From assembly GCA_023386635.1 (NCBI GenBank), contig JAEWJH010000074.1, forward strand, positions 1-22,730: a DNA stretch of 22,730 nt. The letters are read 5' to 3'. The notes beneath the pieces were generated by a model. That model saw only the letters and a list, made by a program, of their open reading frames with translations. It searched no databases and was not told where the DNA came from. Positions 14,459 through 22,247 of this stretch are shown piece by piece. Position numbers and translations under genes: made by a program. Each line of letters begins with the position of its first letter. The stretch's first letter is position 1. This stretch comes from Pseudomonadota bacterium. Lineage in GTDB: Bacteria > Pseudomonadota > Alphaproteobacteria > Rhizobiales > Xanthobacteraceae.

Positions 14459-14917
14459 TCAGGCGGTGGCGGTCTGCTCGATCGGATGGTCCGGCCGGTG
14501 GGCGCAGGTCCAGGCCGGGCCGAGGTCGGCCAGTTCGGCCTCGAGGCACTCCACCGTCAGCCGCAGCGCGGCGCCGCCGGAGAAGGTGAGGGTCACGGTG
14601 CCGGACGGGCTGTCGGTCTCGGCGAATTCGACGGCGAGCAGATTGAGCACCTGATCCGGGCTGGCGAGGTCGATGCCCTTGCTCTGGCAGCCGAGCACGC
14701 GCTCGAACCGCAGGGCGGCGCGGCGGCGGCGGAACACCGGAGGGTCGGCTACGGCGCTTTCCCAGTCGAACCGGTTGATGCCGATCACCAGCCGCTTCTC
14801 GCGCGGCAGCCAGATCAGGTCCGGGGTTTTGACCACCGCATCCTGCAGGTGGGTCGAGCCGATCGCCAGATCCTCGCCGTCGAGCATCACGAACTTGATG
14901 AGATCGGAGGAGGTCAT
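14459..14917 (-). CDS. DUF2948 family protein
   Basis: The 152-residue protein resembles the alphaproteobacterial DUF2948 family, usually encoded between murA and hisD. Visible landmarks are LIKFVMLDGEDLAIGSTHLQ at the N-terminus, WLPREKRLVIGINRFDWE, RRRAALRFERV and the C-terminal GGAALRLTVECLEAELADLG. The fold looks like a small alpha/beta protein with no signal peptide or membrane segment. I know no function for the family. It is downstream of murA on the same strand, 145 bases away, with a 17-bp tandem repeat in between. The ATG is followed directly by the conserved TSSDLIKFV start, although its ribosome-binding site is weak. Confidence 0.85.
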   Translation of the reverse strand: MTSSDLIKFVMLDGEDLAIGSTHLQDAVVKTPDLIWLPREKRLVIGINRFDWESAVADPPVFRRRRAALRFERVLGCQSKGIDLASPDQVLNLLAVEFAETDSPSGTVTLTFSGGAALRLTVECLEAELADLGPAWTCAHRPDHPIEQTATA

Positions 14918-14983
14918 GGGTTTTTGCTCTGCGGAGGCTGTGCGGTTGCTACGGCCTCAAGCTAGGCAATCGACCGCGTGGCG

Positions 14984-15034
14984 CAAGGGCTGCGAGGCAA
15001 CAAGAGCTGCGAGGCAACAAGGGCTGCGCAGCAA
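14984..15034. repeat. Three tandem copies of a 17-bp unit
   Basis: Units at 14984-15000, 15001-15017 and 15018-15034 read CAAGGGCTGCGAGGCAA with one change in the second (GAG for GGG) and two in the third (GCGCAG for GCGAGG). A degenerate fourth may follow. The array lies between murA and the DUF2948 gene. Confidence 0.85.
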
Positions 15035-15062
15035 CTACGGGCCGCGCGGCTCCCCTGTACAT

Positions 15063-16349
15063 TCAGCCGCTGAGTCGTTCGATCGAGGCGCCGCAGGCCG
15101 AGAGCTTGGCTTCCAGCCGCTCGAAGCCGCGGTCGAGATGGTAGACCCGGTTCACGGTGGTCTCGCCTTCCGCCGCGAGCGCGGCGATCACCAGCGACAC
15201 CGAGGCGCGCAAGTCCGTGGCCATGACCGGCGCGCCCTTCAGCCGCTCCACGCCCTCGATGGTCGCTTTCTGGCCATCGAGATGGATCCGCGCGCCGAGA
15301 CGGGCCAGTTCCTGCACATGCATGAAGCGGTTTTCGAAGATCGTTTCGGTGATGGTCGAGGTGCCCTTGGCGCGGGTCATCAGCGCCATCAGCTGCGCCT
15401 GCAGATCGGTCGGGAAGCCGGGGAACGGCTCGGTGGTCACGGTCACCGGCGCGATGCCGCCGCCGTTGCGCGCAACGCGGATGCCTTCGTTGGTCGCGGT
15501 GACGGTGGCGCCCGCTTGCGCCAGCGTGTCCAGCGCGGCCTGCAGCAGCTCGGGCCGCGCGTTCTGCAGCATCACGTCGCCGCCGGTCATCGCCACCGCC
15601 ATGGCATAGGTGCCGGTCTCGATGCGGTCCGGCAGCACCGAATGGCGCGCGCCATGGAGCGTCGAGACGCCGTCGACGATGATGCGCGGTGTGCCGGCGC
15701 CGGAAATCTTGGCGCCCATCTTGTTGAGGCAGTCGGCGAGATCGCCGACTTCCGGCTCGCAGGCGGCGTTCTCGATCACCGTGGTGCCGTTGGCGAGCAC
15801 GGCGGCCATCAGCGCGGTATGCGTGCCGCCGACGGTGACTTTCGGAAACACGATCTCGTTGCCCTGCAGGCCGCGCGGCGCGCTGGCGATCACATAGCCG
15901 GCGTCGATTTCGATCTGCGCGCCCAAGCGCTCCAGCGCCATGATGAGGAGGTCAACCGGCCGCGTGCCGATGGCGCAGCCGCCCGGCAGCGACACTTTCG
16001 CCTTGCCCATGCGCGCGAGGAGCGGCGCGACCACCCAGAAGCTGGCGCGCATCTTCGATACGAGGTCGTAGGGCGCGGTGGTGTCGACGATATTGGCGGC
16101 GCTGATGTGCAGCGTCTGGTTGTCGGTGCTCTCGCCCGGGCGCTTGCCGGCGATCATCACGTCGATGCCGTGATTGCCGAGGATGCGCTGCAAGAGCCGC
16201 ACGTCGGCGAGCCGGGGCACATTGTCGAGGATCAGCGTGTCCTGTGTCAGCACGCTTGCGATCATCAGCGGCAGGGCGGCGTTCTTGGCGCCGGAGATCG
16301 GAATGACGCCATTGAGCTGGCGGCCACCGGTAATACGAATGCGATCCAT
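15063..16349 (-). CDS. murA: UDP-N-acetylglucosamine 1-carboxyvinyltransferase
   Basis: The 428-residue enzyme transfers enolpyruvate from phosphoenolpyruvate to UDP-GlcNAc, the first committed step of peptidoglycan synthesis, in the cytoplasm. The Lys-Asn pair is seen in ISGAKNAALP near residue 22. The active-site loop is LPGGCAIGTRPVDL, with the cysteine that fosfomycin alkylates, so the sequence predicts a fosfomycin-sensitive target. Further landmarks are TVGGTHTALMAAVLA, FPTDLQAQLMAL, ETIFENRFMH and the C-terminal HLDRGFERLEAKL. Length is normal. The ATG follows GGGGGCGAC. The 5' leader contains a 6-bp hairpin 15 bases ahead of the start and another inverted repeat further up. Confidence 0.97.
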   Translation of the reverse strand: MDRIRITGGRQLNGVIPISGAKNAALPLMIASVLTQDTLILDNVPRLADVRLLQRILGNHGIDVMIAGKRPGESTDNQTLHISAANIVDTTAPYDLVSKMRASFWVVAPLLARMGKAKVSLPGGCAIGTRPVDLLIMALERLGAQIEIDAGYVIASAPRGLQGNEIVFPKVTVGGTHTALMAAVLANGTTVIENAACEPEVGDLADCLNKMGAKISGAGTPRIIVDGVSTLHGARHSVLPDRIETGTYAMAVAMTGGDVMLQNARPELLQAALDTLAQAGATVTATNEGIRVARNGGGIAPVTVTTEPFPGFPTDLQAQLMALMTRAKGTSTITETIFENRFMHVQELARLGARIHLDGQKATIEGVERLKGAPVMATDLRASVSLVIAALAAEGETTVNRVYHLDRGFERLEAKLSACGASIERLSG

Positions 16350-16363
16350 GTCGCCCCCAACAC

Positions 16364-16422
16364 ACCGGCTCGGCCGGTCCTCGTGACTAGCGTGATATCC
16401 GGCAGTTATGACGATCTGCCGG
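16364..16422 (-). promoter_or_regulatory. Two inverted repeats in the murA leader
   Basis: ACCGGC (16364-16369) and GCCGGT (16373-16378) form a 6-bp stem with a 3-base loop just ahead of murA. CCGGCAG (16399-16405) and CTGCCGG (16416-16422) form a perfect 7-bp repeat around 10 bases. The second could be a regulator site or a hairpin ending the transcript of the small gene upstream. No T-tract accompanies either, so the role is open. Confidence 0.4.
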
Positions 16423-16488
16423 TCCGGTGCAAAGCGCGCGGCTTCCGTATGGACAACGGAACCGGGGCGCGGAATTCATGACTGGCCG

Positions 16489-16686
16489 CTACTCGCCGCC
16501 TGATTGCGGCGATTCTCGGACCTCCGAGGTCGTCTCGGTCTGGTTAATCTTCGCTTCCGTTTCCACCCCGGCGCGGGCACGCATCTGCGCCTTGCGCCGC
16601 TTGAGATTGTCCCGGAGCGCGGCGGCGAGGCGGGCCTCACGCAGGTCGCTGGGTTTGGCGGCGGGGGATTTGGTGGGGTCGGACAT
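16489..16686 (-). CDS. Small conserved basic protein, unknown function
   Basis: The 65-residue product starts MSDPTKSPAAKPSDLREAR and has a basic helical centre, AALRDNLKRRKAQMRAR, then a polar tail. I have seen similar small proteins annotated as hypothetical in Bradyrhizobiaceae-type genomes, sharing the REARLxxALRxNLKRRKAQ centre; that is from memory. The basic amphipathic helix could bind RNA, DNA or ribosomes, but nothing shows this. The ATG has GACGAGATCG just upstream. It lies 139 bases upstream of murA on the same strand and is divergent from tRNA-Thr. Confidence 0.65.
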   Translation of the reverse strand: MSDPTKSPAAKPSDLREARLAAALRDNLKRRKAQMRARAGVETEAKINQTETTSEVRESPQSGGE

Positions 16687-16771
16687 CGATCTCGTCTTGG
16701 ATCAGGACGGAATTGGCGGTTTTCGGCACGAAAAAGCAGGCGGGAAGAGGTCCGGCGGGCCGCCTTCCGGC

Positions 16772-16800
16772 TCGACATATCGGCTTTGATCGGATATTCG
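16772..16800 (+). promoter_or_regulatory. Possible promoter of tRNA-Thr
   Basis: TCGACA (16772-16777, 5 of 6 to TTGACA) is 17 bases from TATTCG (16795-16800, weak match). The predicted start would be about 40 bases before the tRNA. The spacing is right but the -10 is poor. Confidence 0.35.
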
Positions 16801-16846
16801 CAAGCCCGCGTCGTTGGCCCCGGCACCGCCGGTCCGCCTCACGCCG

Positions 16847-16921
16847 GCTGCCGTAGCTCAGTGGTAGAGCACTTCATTGGTAATGAAGAGGTCGACAGTT
16901 CAATCCTGTCCGGCAGCACCA
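16847..16921 (+). tRNA. tRNA-Thr (anticodon GGT)
   Basis: A complete 75-base tRNA with encoded CCA. Acceptor GCTGCCG pairs with CGGCAGC; the D arm is TAGCTCAGTGGTAGAGCA; the anticodon arm CTTCATTGGTAATGAAG shows GGT; the T arm is GACAGTTCAATCCTGTC. No integrase or flanking direct repeat suggests use as an attachment site here. Confidence 0.97.
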
Positions 16922-17005
16922 TTCGATCGGCACCATAACATCGATCGTTCCGTTCTGCGGCCTCGACGGCCCCAACCGTTTCGGGCCCGATCCGCTCGCG
17001 ATGCC

Positions 17006-17899
17006 CTAAGCCGGCACCTGGCTGTTGTACCAGTCGAGAATCTCCGCGCCTGTCCACATCACCACGCCCTCATGGCCGAGGATGTAGTCGTACAGCGCCT
17101 CGAGATAGCGGATGCGGTGCGGCACGCCGGTGAGATACGGATGGATCGAGATCGCCATCACCCGCGGCGTCTTGGCGCCGTCGAGATAAAGCCGGTCGAA
17201 GTGATCGCGCCCGCGTCGCAACAACTCGTCGGATGATTGCTGCTGCACGGCGCTGATCACCACGTCGTTGATCTCCACCGTATAGGGAACGGAGACGATG
17301 CGGCCGGCGCGGGTGCGCACCGGCACCGGCTGTTCGTCGAGCACCCAGTCGGCGACGTATTCGATGCCGGCCTCGGCGAGCAGGTCGATGGTCTCGTCGG
17401 TCTCGGTCATGCCGGGGCTTTCCCAGCCGCGCGGCGGCTTGCCCGTGAAGTCCGTGATCGCCTTGATGGTGTCGTCGATGGCGCGGCGCTGGTCGTCGAG
17501 CTTGTGCATCGGCTTCTGCTCGAAACCGTGCCCCATGAAATCCCAACCGGCGTCGCGCGCGGCGGCGCACACCTCGGGATAAAGTTTGCACACCGATCCG
17601 TTGAGCGCGAACGTCGCCTTCAGCCCGCGCGCGCCGAGCGCGTCGACAAAGCGCCAGAATCCGACGCGCATGCCGTATTCGTGCCAGGCCCAGTTCGGTA
17701 CGTCGGGCAGCAGCGGTTGTCCCATCGGCGGCGGGATGACGGTACGCGGCATCGGCGCCTGCGGATTCCAGTTCTCGACATTAACGATGGTCCAAACCGC
17801 GACCCGCGCGTCCCCCGGCAATTTCAGCGCCGGCCGGTTGTGGATCGATTGATAGGGAATGCGGCCGCGAACGCTGGCGCCGACGCTGTCTTGAGTCAC
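17006..17899 (-). CDS. Polysaccharide deacetylase family protein, PuuE/allantoinase-like
   Basis: The protein is about 297 residues from GTG 17899 and has a NodB-homology (carbohydrate esterase 4) fold. Landmarks are VAVWTIVNVENW on strand 1, MRVGFWRFVDALGARGLKAT, GWDFMGHGFEQ with the metal-site histidine, RGWESPGMTET, and AISIHPYLTG with the C-terminal histidine. The HGFEQ and GWESPG arrangement resembles the PuuE-like branch (metal-independent allantoinase and relatives) more than chitin deacetylases. The real substrate may be a cyclic amide or an N-acyl compound. I prefer the GTG because GGGAG lies about 10 bases upstream and TQDSVGASVRGRIPY follows directly. ATG 17953 and ATG 17929 in the same frame are alternatives. 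It is divergent from the DUF72 gene, and no purine-degradation genes are adjacent. Confidence 0.82.
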   Translation of the reverse strand: MTQDSVGASVRGRIPYQSIHNRPALKLPGDARVAVWTIVNVENWNPQAPMPRTVIPPPMGQPLLPDVPNWAWHEYGMRVGFWRFVDALGARGLKATFALNGSVCKLYPEVCAAARDAGWDFMGHGFEQKPMHKLDDQRRAIDDTIKAITDFTGKPPRGWESPGMTETDETIDLLAEAGIEYVADWVLDEQPVPVRTRAGRIVSVPYTVEINDVVISAVQQQSSDELLRRGRDHFDRLYLDGAKTPRVMAISIHPYLTGVPHRIRYLEALYDYILGHEGVVMWTGAEILDWYNSQVPA

Positions 17900-18053
17900 G
17901 ATTGGAAAACTCCCGGGATCGGCCCGCATCGGAGCCGTAGCGAAGTGTCGCATGTCCGCAACGGCAATCAAATCCCTCGTTGGCGGGGCTGTGGAACGTG
18001 TGCCGACATAGCCGCATTGATGACGGGGATCACCACCGCATCATGAGCCAGCG

Positions 18054-18803
18054 ATGGCACGGCGACACCGGCAGCAGCAGATTCTGATCGGCACCGCGGG
18101 CTGGAGTTATCGCTCCTGGCGCGGGCCGTTCTTTCCGCGCGAGGTGATGGTCAAGCATCATCTCGCGTTCTACGCGACGCAATTTGCGACCGCTGAACTC
18201 AACGGCGTGTTCTACCGCACGCCCAGTCTCAAGACCGTGCGGGCATGGCGCGACGACACGCCGGAGGATTTCGTGTTCGCCTGGAAGGCGTCGAAGTTCA
18301 TCACGCACTGGAAACGTCTGAGCGGAAAATCGCGCAACAGCCTCGCTCTGATCGAGCAGCGGCTGAAAATCCTCGGGCGCAAGGCCGGCCCGGTGCTGTT
18401 TCAATTGCCGCCGCAATTCGAAGCGGACGCGGAGCGGCTCGCCGCGTTTCTCAAGCTGTTGCCGAAGCGGCGACGCCATGCATTCGAGTTTCGCCATCCG
18501 AGCTGGTACGACAAGGAGATCTATACGCTGCTGCGCCGGCATGGCGCGGCGCTGTGCATCTCCGATCATCATGACGCGCCGGCGCCGTGGCAGGTCACGG
18601 CGAACTTCATCTATCTGCGCGCGCACGGGCCGGGCGGCGCCTACAAGGGGCATTATTCGCCGCGCACGCTGGCGTTATGGGCGAGGCGCATCCGCGCGTG
18701 GCGGCGGCAGCGCCGCGACGTCTATGTCTATTTCGACAACGATCAGAAAAGCGCCGCGCCGCGCGATGCGTTCCTGCTGGCGCGCAAGCTGAAGCTGGTG
18801 TGA
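18054..18803 (+). CDS. DUF72 domain-containing protein (YecE family)
   Basis: The 249-residue protein matches the DUF72/YecE family. It starts with IGTAGWSYRSWRGPFFP, the conserved opening strand, followed by YATQFATAELNGVFYRTP, FAWKASKFITHWKRL, VLFQLPPQFEAD, AFEFRHPSWYD and near the end DVYVYFDNDQKSAAPRDAF. The family is expected to form a TIM-barrel-like fold with conserved acidic and aromatic pocket residues; its biochemical role is not known to me. Length (about 240-280) is typical. There is no signal peptide. It is divergent from the deacetylase gene and convergent with the response regulator, 22 bases away. The ATG lacks a strong ribosome-binding site. Confidence 0.9.
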   Translation: MARRHRQQQILIGTAGWSYRSWRGPFFPREVMVKHHLAFYATQFATAELNGVFYRTPSLKTVRAWRDDTPEDFVFAWKASKFITHWKRLSGKSRNSLALIEQRLKILGRKAGPVLFQLPPQFEADAERLAAFLKLLPKRRRHAFEFRHPSWYDKEIYTLLRRHGAALCISDHHDAPAPWQVTANFIYLRAHGPGGAYKGHYSPRTLALWARRIRAWRRQRRDVYVYFDNDQKSAAPRDAFLLARKLKLV

Positions 18804-18809
18804 GAAACC

Positions 18810-18831
18810 GGCCGTCAACCGACCGTCAACC
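18810..18831. repeat. 11-bp tandem duplication across the response-regulator stop
   Basis: GGCCGTCAACC (18810-18820) is followed directly by GACCGTCAACC (18821-18831), differing at one base. The second copy contains the minus-strand TGA stop (18826-18828). A recent slippage event is likely; no function is implied. Confidence 0.6.
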
Positions 18832-19245
18832 GGCCGCCGCGCCCGGATGCGCTGCGCGGTTCACCAGCGCCACGACCGCGCGGTGCAGGTCGTCGGTGGT
18901 GAACGGCTTGCGCAGCAGCGGCACATCGCCGAACCGCAAGCCGAGGTCGCGCGCATAGCCGCTGACGAACAGGAACGGAATGCCGCGGGTCATCAGCTTG
19001 TCGGCCACGGCGTCGGAGACGGTGCCGTCGATGTTGATGTCGAGCACGGCGGCGTCGAGCCGCTCGGTGGCGGCGAGGTGGATCGCCGCCTTCAAATTCT
19101 CCACCGGCCCGACCACCTGATAGCCGAAGTCCTGCAGCGCATCTTCCAGCATGATCGCCACCAGGGGCTCGTCCTCGACGACGAGGAGGCGCAGCGGCGC
19201 CAGCGGTGTGTCGCTCATCAGGGGCTCGGGGATCACATCGGGCAT
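18826..19245 (-). CDS. Single-domain response regulator (CheY-like receiver)
   Basis: The 139-residue protein from ATG 19245 is a lone receiver domain. The acidic pair is E24-D25 in VVEDEPLV, the phosphoacceptor is D69 in AAVLDIN, the switch Ser is S95 in FLFVSGY and the conserved lysine is K113 in LLRKPF. All phosphorylation residues are intact and there is no output domain, so it probably acts by protein contact or as a phosphorelay intermediate. Such regulators in alphaproteobacteria often pair with HWE-type histidine kinases; none is in this window. I chose ATG 19245 with GGCGGA upstream; ATG 19218 (MSDTPLAPLR) is possible. The longer in-frame extension to 19434 overlaps the end of the membrane-protein gene and has no family likeness. 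Confidence 0.9.
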   Translation of the reverse strand: MPDVIPEPLMSDTPLAPLRLLVVEDEPLVAIMLEDALQDFGYQVVGPVENLKAAIHLAATERLDAAVLDINIDGTVSDAVADKLMTRGIPFLFVSGYARDLGLRFGDVPLLRKPFTTDDLHRAVVALVNRAAHPGAAAG

Positions 19246-19384
19246 CGATCGGTCCGCCTGTCCGTTTTTCAGCTTACCGCAATTCCGTGCGGTCGGGGCT
19301 GTTTTCCGCGTTGCCCGATGCGCGACAATGCCGCGGCGCGGTATCGGTTCCGTGCAGCGCGGCGGGTCGAAGCGGCAGAAACGG

Positions 19385-19831
19385 TCAAATGTCGCGGGCG
19401 GGCGTCCGCTGATAGGCGAACCGGGCGCCGGCATAGGCGGTCACCAGCCCGATCACCAGCGCGGTCAGATTGGTGGCCACGTCGAGGCTGCCGCCGAGCC
19501 CGCCGGTCTTGCTCATGACGCCGGCGGCGGTGCACACGGCGAGCACCATGGCGATCAAAACGCGCCGTGCGATGGTCGCGACCACGGCGCGGCTTCCGGC
19601 CGCTGCCGCGAGATAACGGCCACTGGCCCACGCGCCGATGAACCCGCCGAGGCCGATCGCCCACCACGCCAGCGCCGAGGTCACCTGCTGGCGGTCGGTT
19701 GGAAACATGCCGCGCAGCACCGTGTCGAGCCCGGCGCCCGCCACCGTCAGCGCGATATGCACCGCGAGCGCGGCGAGGATCCCGCAGGCGATCGTCGCGG
19801 CGTATTGCAGACGCTCGGTTTCGGTTTGCAT
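19385..19831 (-). CDS. Small integral membrane protein, unknown function
   Basis: The 148-residue product has about four hydrophobic segments: near residues 10-32 (AATIACGILAALAVHIAL), 52-74 (ALAWWAIGLGGFIGAW), 84-104 (RRVLIAMVLAVCTAAG) and 117-138 (NLTALVIGLVTAYAG). I do not recognise a named family. ATG 19831 is preferred over GTG 19840 because GGTGA lies 6 bases upstream. It begins 25 bases after the stop of the M23 peptidase on the same strand, so it is probably co-transcribed and may share an envelope role. Its 3' end is 139 bases before the response-regulator start. Confidence 0.75.
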   Translation of the reverse strand: MQTETERLQYAATIACGILAALAVHIALTVAGAGLDTVLRGMFPTDRQQVTSALAWWAIGLGGFIGAWASGRYLAAAAGSRAVVATIARRVLIAMVLAVCTAAGVMSKTGGLGGSLDVATNLTALVIGLVTAYAGARFAYQRTPARDI

Positions 19832-19856
19832 CGGCGTCACCAGCGCGCGGCGCGGA

Positions 19857-21878
19857 TCAGCGCCGGATCGGCGTGACGGGGGACGAGTCGGCGACGCGCG
19901 GCTGGCGGCGCGTCATCAGGTTGTCGAGCCGCTCGCGCTCACGCTCGAAACTGGCGAGTACCGGCCCTTCCAGTACGCGGCCGCGCGGCAACTTGATGCG
20001 CATCGGGTCGACGAAGCGACCGTTGATGCGGATTTCGTAGTGCACATGCGCGCCGGTGGAGAGGCCGGTCGAGCCGACGAAGCCGATCACCTGGCCCTGG
20101 CGCACCTTCTTGCCTTCGTCGATGCCGCGCGCGAACGCGGTCATGTGCCCGTAGGCGGATTCGTAGCCGTTGGCGTGGCGCAGCAGGATGAACTTGCCGT
20201 AGCCGGATTCCCAGCCGACCTTCTCGACCGTGCCGTTGCCGGAGGCATAGATCGGCGTGCCGGTCGGCGCCGCCCAGTCCACGCCGGTGTGCATCTTGGT
20301 GTAGCCGAGGATCGGATGATGCCGCACGCCGAACGGCGAGCGCATGATGCCGGAGGCAACAGGCTTGCGGACCAGAAACTTCTTCGCGCTCTTGCCGGTC
20401 TCGTCGTAGTAGTCGACCACGCCGTCGTCCGGCGACTGGTAGCGGTAGAAGCGCTTCACTTCGCCGCCGACGGTGAGCGAGGCGAACAGCACGTCGCTGC
20501 GCGAATCTGCGATGCCCGGCGTTTCGTCTTCGCCGGCGAACAGCACCTCGAACGAATCGCCCGGCTGCACGCGGCGCTGGAAATCGACGTCGTAGGAATA
20601 GACGCGGATCATTTCGTCGACCACCGCGCGCGGCACCTGATTGCGCAGCGCGGTTTCGTAGATGCTCTGGTAGAGGCGCACGCCGCTGCCGTCGTCGTTC
20701 TCGTCGTCCTCGCCGGTGCTGGCGATCTCGGTGTTGGCGCTGGTCACATCGACCGGCACGTATTGGCCGCTGTCGGCAAGGGCGACGACGCCGTCGATGC
20801 CGCTGTCGCTCGCGAGCACGACGCGCACCGGATGGAAGCGCTGATCGGTGCCGAGCGGGCCTGGCAGGATCTTCAGTTTCTGGCCGTCTTTCAGGGCTTC
20901 CCGGCCTCGCGGTCCGAACGCGGCGAGGATCGCCTTGATCTCGTCCGGCGTCGCGCCGGCCTCGCGCAACACGCCGGCGATCGTGTCGGTACGCTTGCAG
21001 ATCACGATGCGCTCGCCGATCGGATTGCCGCCGGTCGCTTCGTCGCGGGTCTTGGGCAGCAGCGTCACGTTTTCCGGGATGATCCGCGCCTCGAACCCCG
21101 CATAGGGATCGTTCATTTTTGTGCTGGGCTCGACCGCATAAGCGAGCCGGATATTGCTGACAGCCTCAAGCGACGCGAGTTCGGGGCCGCGCGGCGTGCG
21201 CGCGACAGTGCCGATCACGCTCGCAGCTTCGCGCACGCGCGCCAGCACATCCTCCTGCGCCGCGCGGGCGGCGATCTTGAGCCGCGGCAACAGCGGCGAC
21301 AGATCGCGCATCACGAAGGCGACTTCGGCCTCCGGTTCGGCGGCGGCGGCCGGCGCTTCATCGCGATCGTTGCCGGAGCCGGATTCCGCCAGCAGACGCT
21401 GCGGATTGAACGGCGGAATCTTCGCCGACACGTCCGAGGCGGTGAGCGACAGATTGCCGGAGATGCGCACCAGCGGACGCACGCGCACCACTTCGTGGTT
21501 GCCGACGCGGGTCATGGTGGACACGCGGATCATCTGCCGCGCGACGTTGGAATCGTTGCCGGTCGGCAGCCGGTCGCTCTTGCGGGCGCCGGTATTGCGG
21601 TCGCTGCCGGAAAGCGCGCCGCGCAGCGCGAGTTCGACGCGCTCGGGCAGCGATGCGAAGGTGGTCTCGCCGAGCGAGGTGAAGACGGCGCCGCCCATCA
21701 GCGCCGCGCCGCACAGGCCTGTGAGAATGGTGCCGGACAGCCATTGCACCGAGACGCGGCGGCGATCGACCAGTCCGCCGTCTTCGCCGTCGACCGAGAG
21801 CGGCGGCTCGTTCCCAAGCTCGACACTATCGGCGTCATGCCCCGAGTGTCGCGCGCTGGCTGACCTGCGTTGGTCCAA
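19857..21878 (-). CDS. M23 family peptidoglycan endopeptidase, membrane-anchored
   Basis: The 673-residue protein has a cytoplasmic N-terminus, one membrane segment (about 45-68, SGTILTGLCGAALMGGAVF), a long periplasmic stretch, a LysM-like segment (about 297-340, DTIAGVLREAGATPDEIKAI) and a C-terminal LytM/M23 domain. Zinc-site residues are H530 and D534 in HTGVDW, and H611 and H613 in GAHVHYE. All are intact, so it should be an active zinc endopeptidase cutting peptide crosslinks, probably in cell growth or division. An acidic linker (GEDDENDDGSG) lies before the peptidase part. No in-frame ATG is near the 5' end; TTG 21878 has AGGGGA about 8 bases upstream and leads into the conserved EPPLSVDG segment, so I take it as the start. 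It is convergent with nothing and divergent from the rRNA operon. Confidence 0.93.
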   Translation of the reverse strand: MDQRRSASARHSGHDADSVELGNEPPLSVDGEDGGLVDRRRVSVQWLSGTILTGLCGAALMGGAVFTSLGETTFASLPERVELALRGALSGSDRNTGARKSDRLPTGNDSNVARQMIRVSTMTRVGNHEVVRVRPLVRISGNLSLTASDVSAKIPPFNPQRLLAESGSGNDRDEAPAAAAEPEAEVAFVMRDLSPLLPRLKIAARAAQEDVLARVREAASVIGTVARTPRGPELASLEAVSNIRLAYAVEPSTKMNDPYAGFEARIIPENVTLLPKTRDEATGGNPIGERIVICKRTDTIAGVLREAGATPDEIKAILAAFGPRGREALKDGQKLKILPGPLGTDQRFHPVRVVLASDSGIDGVVALADSGQYVPVDVTSANTEIASTGEDDENDDGSGVRLYQSIYETALRNQVPRAVVDEMIRVYSYDVDFQRRVQPGDSFEVLFAGEDETPGIADSRSDVLFASLTVGGEVKRFYRYQSPDDGVVDYYDETGKSAKKFLVRKPVASGIMRSPFGVRHHPILGYTKMHTGVDWAAPTGTPIYASGNGTVEKVGWESGYGKFILLRHANGYESAYGHMTAFARGIDEGKKVRQGQVIGFVGSTGLSTGAHVHYEIRINGRFVDPMRIKLPRGRVLEGPVLASFERERERLDNLMTRRQPRVADSSPVTPIRR

Positions 21879-22247
21879 CTTTGCCGTCCCCTGAGCCCGT
21901 CACAGAGCGCGTTTGGTGGCGCGCGTTCGGAAGCGCGTTGCCGTGCGAATCGTTTCGTTGGGCCCGTCCGGTCCCTGAATCGAGAGCTGGCACCATCGCC
22001 TCTGCGCCAGACGGCGTCAACGGCGCGAACCAAGGCGGCTGGCTCGGGGGTCTGCCCCGGTCACGCGCCACCTGAGTATCGAAAGGAGCCTGATCCCGAA
22101 GCCGGGGGAGGAGGGCCTAGCGAAGAAAAAAGGACGAGGAATGTGGCGCCGGTGCGGCGTCATCCCTATATTGTCCTTGTACGGCCGGGGTTTTTGGCCG
22201 TTTCGGTGCCGTCATCCACTGCAGTGCAAAAAAGCATTTTTTGGGTG
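21879..22247. other. Divergent intergenic region between M23 gene and rRNA promoter
   Basis: About 370 bases without a recognised gene. It should hold the M23 gene's promoter on the minus strand. CAATATAGGG just ahead of the short ORF at 22163 resembles a -10 element, but I could not pair it with a -35. The only other item I can point to is that short ORF. I see no terminator, tRNA or insertion sequence. Confidence 0.5.
22017..22163 (-). CDS. Possible short Phe-rich leader ORF (48 codons), unproven
   Basis: ATG 22163 opens a 48-codon frame beginning MTPHRRHIPRPFFFARPSS and ending at TGA 22017-22019, about 140 bases before the M23 start on the same strand. AAGGA is about 10 bases upstream. 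Three consecutive Phe codons and several Arg and Pro codons resemble leader peptides, but the downstream gene is not an amino-acid gene and no clear attenuator hairpin with a T-tract was found. The GC-rich strand composition could create such a frame by chance. Confidence 0.25.
   Translation of the reverse strand: MTPHRRHIPRPFFFARPSSPGFGIRLLSILRWRVTGADPRASRLGSRR

Noticed and set aside
14984..15034. CRISPR array
   Set aside because: The units are 17 bp and contiguous with no spacers, and no cas genes are present.
14673..16481. A 602-codon plus-strand frame opposite murA
   Set aside because: Antisense to intact murA; composition typical of a shadow frame.
16847..16921. tRNA-Thr as an integration site of a mobile element
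   Set aside because: No integrase gene and no repeated tRNA 3' end were found in the flanks.
19638..21863. A 741-codon plus-strand frame opposite the M23 peptidase gene
   Set aside because: Longer than the real gene but rich in His/Arg/Ala with no motif, and opposite a peptidase whose zinc residues are all present.
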